A stretch of DNA of 10,484 bases from Pseudomonadota bacterium (GTDB lineage: Bacteria; Pseudomonadota; Gammaproteobacteria; Steroidobacterales; Woeseiaceae), in NCBI GenBank assembly GCA_022567775.1, contig JADFGH010000041.1, positions 1 through 10,484 of the forward strand, read 5' to 3'. Below the pieces are notes generated by a model. It saw only the letters and a program-made list of their open reading frames with translations, was not told the DNA's origin and ran no database searches. The position numbers were made by a program, and so were the translations under genes. This document shows, one piece after another, positions 6,400-10,484 of the stretch (position 1 is the stretch's first letter; each line of letters begins with the position of its first letter).

Positions 6400-7061
6400 T
6401 TAATGCCCGTGGTCCCAGCTTCCTATGGCTGCCTTTGCGCGGTCATTGACGGGCCGCGCGAGCAGCGCGTCACGGCTCAGCGATACCTCGTATCGCGCGC
6501 CGTCTGCCATCGGTACAAAGGTTGCCGTACCGTAGTACGCATCGACACCCGGCGCCAGCAGCGGAAAGCGCCGGGCAGTGCTCCAGAGATCGACGGCAAA
6601 TGGCGGCGCCAGGGAGTGGACAGTACGCGCCTCCGACACCTCGCGATCAATATCTGAATATCGTCCGCTCAGACGGTCCAACTGGAATATCGGGTCCAGA
6701 CCAAGGATCGTGGCAGGCGGCGTCCAGGTGATGATCTTCGCGTCCATTTGCCATTCGTCGCCACGCAGAATGAAAAAGCGGTCAGCTTCCCCGGCAATCA
6801 TGAGCCGTGCCTGGAATTCCAGCGGCGAGATGCGCCTGAACTCGATACGCGATACCACGCGCTCTTCGACCAGCCGTGCGTAGCTTAGAAAACTGAAGAG
6901 CAACACGACGGCAGCGCCGCAGAGGGCGGCCGACACGCAACAGCTAATGCAGGCGCCACCGGCCCGCATGATGCGTCCACGCCGCACGCAGTGGATCATC
7001 CTGACCAAAAAGAACAGGGCCAGGAGTCCGAAAACGATGCTGACAGATATTAACAGGGTCA

Positions 7062-7062
<1 letters not shown>
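6400..7062 (-). CDS. Membrane protein of unknown function with two N-terminal helices, coupled to ettA
   Basis: A 220-residue protein. Residues 2-21 (TLLISVSIVFGLLALFFLVR) and ~34-61 form two predicted transmembrane helices joined by a basic loop (RRGRIMR). By the positive-inside rule both termini and the ~155-residue C-terminal domain would be periplasmic. That domain has conserved-looking blocks (GDEWQMDAKIITW, TILGLDPIFQLDRLSGRYSD, PMADGARYEVSLS). I recall similar proteins in gammaproteobacteria carrying 'multidrug transporter' or 'cation efflux' labels, but two helices and a soluble domain do not make a pump, so I give no function. Its ATG shares one base with the ettA stop (TGATG), which implies translational coupling and co-transcription. 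Confidence 0.78.
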
Positions 7063-8735
<1,673 letters not shown>

Positions 8736-8767
8736 TCTGTCTCAAGACTCTCAAAAAAGAAGGCGGC

Positions 8768-8795
8768 ATTATCAGGTATGCTGCGCCAATAGCAA
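8768..8795 (-). promoter_or_regulatory. Probable sigma-70 promoter of ettA
   Basis: On the minus strand TTGCTA (8790-8795, 4 of 6) and GATAAT (8768-8773, 5 of 6) are separated by 16 bp. The start point would be near 8761, giving a ~26-nt leader before ATG 8735. It lies in the 87-bp gap shared with the divergent deacetylase gene, so the two promoters must overlap or be very close. Confidence 0.5.
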
Positions 8796-8822
8796 AGTGC
8801 ACTGGCCCTGGGCAGCGGCAGC

Positions 8823-9569
8823 ATGCAGGAAAAACCGGTTTACGTTTACAAAGGTGACGCACTCGCCAATTATGGATTCGGCGACGATCACCCCTTCGGA
8901 CCCGATCGGCATGAGGCTTTTCAGCTGGAGCTGGCCGACGCCAGGCTTGGCTCCGCCATCGAATATGCCGGCACGCGACGAGCGAGTGTGGATGAACTAT
9001 CCCTGTTTCATTCAGCCGACTACATCGATTTCATTGCGAAGAAGTCGGCAGAGGGCACGGGCTTCCTGGACGGTGGCGATACGCCGGCGTATTCGGGAAT
9101 CTTCGATACCGCATCCGATGTTGTTGGCACGACCCTTGCTGCCGTCGACGCGGTGATGAGCGGCGCGGCCACGCGCTCGTTCACGCCAATTGCCGGACTG
9201 CACCACGCGGGCCGGGAGCACGCGGCCGGATTTTGCGTCTTCAATGATTGCGGTATCGCGCTCGAGTACCTCCGGCAGAAGCATGGACTCAGGCGAATCG
9301 CGTACGTCGATATTGATGCACACCACGGTGACGGTGTGTTCTACGGTTTCGAAGACGATCCCGACATTATTTTTGCCGACCTGCATGAAGACGGCCGTTA
9401 CCTTTATCCCGGAACCGGCGCTGCCACGGAAACCGGCAAAGGCGCGGCAGCAGGAACAAAACTCAATATTCCAATGCCACCCGGCGCCAAAAGGTCGCAA
9501 ATCTTAGTTAGCATGAGATCACGGTTGGGTAAGTTGTACAAGAAACCCTCGGCAAGCACCACGTCGTAG
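8823..9569 (+). CDS. Histone-deacetylase-family (AcuC/acetylpolyamine-hydrolase-like) protein, 3'-truncated
   Basis: Family members are zinc hydrolases that remove acetyl groups from lysine or polyamines. The N-terminus YKGDALANYGFGDDHPFGPDR is typical. The active-site pair His127-His128 (GLHHAGREHA) and the zinc ligands Asp165 and His167 (VDIDAHHGDG) are present. Family sequence runs to LNIPMPPGA (residue 222, base 9488). Residues 223-248 (KRSQILVSMRSRL...) do not belong and are the antisense of the methyltransferase gene opposite. The protein therefore lacks the last ~80-140 residues, including the third zinc ligand (an Asp in a GADS-like motif) and the active-site Tyr, so the product should be inactive. 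The ribosome site is weak (GGCAGCGGCAGC), but the start agrees with the family. Either this is a real pseudogene or the contig is misjoined here. Confidence 0.85.
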   Translation: MQEKPVYVYKGDALANYGFGDDHPFGPDRHEAFQLELADARLGSAIEYAGTRRASVDELSLFHSADYIDFIAKKSAEGTGFLDGGDTPAYSGIFDTASDVVGTTLAAVDAVMSGAATRSFTPIAGLHHAGREHAAGFCVFNDCGIALEYLRQKHGLRRIAYVDIDAHHGDGVFYGFEDDPDIIFADLHEDGRYLYPGTGAATETGKGAAAGTKLNIPMPPGAKRSQILVSMRSRLGKLYKKPSASTTS

Positions 9570-9922
9570 GTCCTCTGTGCCCGGAAGCCTTCTATATCGG
9601 TCTGAATCAGTGATGATATCCGAGGGTTAAGGTCGAAGTGGTTGAAGAGGGTTTCCAGGCGTGGCAAGACCTGATCGTTAGGCTCTACCAGGGTCAGGTT
9701 CGCGCCAATTGACGCAAGGACCAGGGCGTTTTCTCCGGAGTTGCAACCGAATTCAAGAACATCACGGCCACGAAGCAGCGACAGCGGTATACTCAAATGC
9801 ATCTCATAGAGATCACGCCGTTTGGCTAGGTGAGACTCCCAGACAGCCGGTGACTCTACGTTTATAGGTGCGGGGTTGAAATTGTTTAGCTGGTAATATG
9901 AAAGTTGGGTTGCCGCCGGCAT
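9404..9922 (-). CDS. Class I SAM-dependent methyltransferase, 3'-truncated and running into deacetylase antisense
   Basis: The ORF is 172 residues. A strong GAGGAG ribosome site precedes ATG 9922 with 5 bp between, so the start is convincing. Residues ~55-65 carry the SAM-binding motif I (VLEFGCNSGENA), followed by LTLVEPN with the acidic residue of motif II, then TYDVVLAEGFLYNLPN and KICDLLAPGG (residue ~149, near 9476). This is the front half of a Rossmann methyltransferase of 200-plus residues. The remaining residues (GIGILSFVPAAAPLPVSVAAPVPG) are antisense to the deacetylase gene, so the C-terminal half is missing and the stop at 9404 is accidental. The substrate is unknown. GC is about 53%, slightly below the genes to the left. 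Confidence 0.72.
   Translation of the reverse strand: MPAATQLSYYQLNNFNPAPINVESPAVWESHLAKRRDLYEMHLSIPLSLLRGRDVLEFGCNSGENALVLASIGANLTLVEPNDQVLPRLETLFNHFDLNPRISSLIQTDIEGFRAQRTYDVVLAEGFLYNLPNRDLMLTKICDLLAPGGIGILSFVPAAAPLPVSVAAPVPG
9476..9490. other. Junction between two truncated convergent genes
   Basis: Read on the plus strand these bases encode the family-like MPPGA of the deacetylase; on the minus strand they encode the family-like LLAPGG of the methyltransferase. Left of the segment only the deacetylase is family-like, and right of it only the methyltransferase is. The break therefore lies in about 12 bp that fit both genes. Confidence 0.7.
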
Positions 9923-9945
9923 CTTCTCTCCTCGGTACGGTTAAA

Positions 9946-9971
9946 CCTTTGTCTGGTAATCCTTTGTCCGG
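9946..9971. repeat. Short direct repeat upstream of the methyltransferase
   Basis: CCTTTGTC(T/C)GG occurs at 9946-9956 and 9961-9971, a 15-bp period, 24 bp upstream of the methyltransferase ATG. The next bases include a small inverted repeat, CTGTT-AAC-AACAG (9979-9991). These could be regulatory, but nothing proves it. Confidence 0.4.
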
Positions 9972-10022
9972 GCGCGCTCTGTTAACAACAGCCATTTAAC
10001 ATGGAAGCTAATTCGCAGAGTA

Positions 10023-10340
10023 ATGGCCAAAAGTCCTGAATTAATTAAAACTATACTGCCAGATATTTTATCACGAATTAAAACACAAAATACGGAATTC
10101 TACAACGATTATCTTTACTATCTTGAGGAATTATGCAGGACAAATTCTGATTGGATTAAAAATGAAATTTCTAATTTGAATGAGATTGTTAATAATAATA
10201 AAGATGACGTTGAAGTAAAAAATGCTAAAAATATTCTAGAGTTATACGATAGAAAAACGGAACAAATTCCTCAGTATCAATTTCCAATATCCAAGAATAA
10301 GACTAAATTTTCAAAACTAAAAACTTACAAAATCAACTAG
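10023..10340 (+). CDS. Unrecognised AT-rich ORF encoding a Lys/Asn-rich helical protein
   Basis: I do not recognise this 105-residue product (MAKSPELIKTILPDILSRIK...). It is highly charged, rich in Lys, Asn, Glu and Ile, has no signal peptide or membrane helix, and looks mostly helical for residues 1-80 (YNDYLYYLEELCR, IKNEISNLNEIVNNN), with a basic C-terminal tail (KNKTKFSKLKTYKIN). By hand count the region is about 26% GC against about 57% in the chromosome-like genes, so codon use is wholly different and the DNA probably has another source. There is no strong ribosome site before the ATG. The amino-acid pattern looks coding, but the ORF is short and alone. Confidence 0.5.
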   Translation: MAKSPELIKTILPDILSRIKTQNTEFYNDYLYYLEELCRTNSDWIKNEISNLNEIVNNNKDDVEVKNAKNILELYDRKTEQIPQYQFPISKNKTKFSKLKTYKIN

Positions 10341-10484
10341 CTAGAAAGGTTTCGCCTCATGCTCATTCTAGATTCCACCTATAGGAATTAAGAATTTTCA
10401 GGATTACCCAGAAAATCTTAGTTAGGATTAATTTAATAGCCACTCAATATGAGAAAAACAATTGAAATTTAACAAAATTTTCAT
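10341..10484. other. AT-rich tail without recognisable genes
   Basis: These 144 bp continue the low-GC composition. I see no gene or convincing terminator. A 13-bp string, AAATCTTAGTTAG at 10413-10425, repeats the one at 9499-9511 next to the deacetylase break. The window ends here, so a gene on either strand could begin just outside. Confidence 0.4.

Noticed and set aside
8754..8782. Promoter for the deacetylase gene (TATGCT at 8777-8782)
   Set aside because: The -10-like hexamer has no acceptable -35 partner and lies under the better-supported minus-strand ettA promoter, so I do not annotate it.
9813..9995. 60-codon minus-strand ORF overlapping the methyltransferase start
   Set aside because: It overlaps the methyltransferase N-terminus in another frame, and its repeat (PDKGLPDKGL) only reflects the 15-bp DNA repeat.
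10341..10371. CTAGAA...TTCTAG inverted repeat as terminator of the AT-rich ORF
   Set aside because: Only 6 bp pair around a 19-base loop, with no T-tract. In AT-rich DNA this is expected by chance.

Overview
The window reads as a gammaproteobacterial chromosome segment of about 57% GC (hand counts of sample lines) that ends in a broken, compositionally different stretch. The PurL fragment is of the long single-chain type with a fused glutaminase domain and follows the E. coli protein closely. EttA is also very close to the enterobacterial form. The dispersed GTAGGAGC palindromes look like the REP elements of Pseudomonas and Xanthomonas relatives. No gene lets me name a genus.

Layout. 1-1586: the 3' part of purL (+). 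1642-4496: an apparent two-gene unit (+), a lipoprotein esterase and, 11 bp later, a type 1 periplasmic substrate-binding protein with no transporter genes nearby. 4590-5000: a small exported four-cysteine protein with an acidic tail, behind its own possible promoter. 5001-5566: gene-free, holding eight REP-like hairpin elements in both orientations, four of them inside a roughly 75-bp tandem array. 5567-6259 (-): a zinc-ribbon protein with a DUF4145-like helical part. 6400-8735 (-): ettA followed, with a one-base stop/start overlap, by a two-helix membrane protein. 8823-9569 (+): a histone-deacetylase-family gene, transcribed divergently from ettA.

The deacetylase gene is broken. Its family sequence stops near 9488, and the bases beyond are the antisense of a class I methyltransferase gene that starts at 9922 on the minus strand. 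That methyltransferase is truncated at the same point. The two broken genes share a short stretch (about 9477-9490) that fits both families, so the join is either a microhomology deletion/rearrangement or an assembly chimera. About 530 bp further on, base composition falls from roughly 50% to roughly 26% GC, and the last segment carries one unrecognised 105-aa Lys/Asn-rich ORF. The last kilobase is therefore a mosaic of at least two foreign-looking pieces.

Most of the window is ordinary housekeeping and envelope genes. The points worth a second look are the gene-gene junction, the composition step, the REP cluster with compensatory stem changes, and the orphan esterase/binding-protein pair. 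I see no CRISPR array, tRNA, rRNA, transposase or complete defence system.
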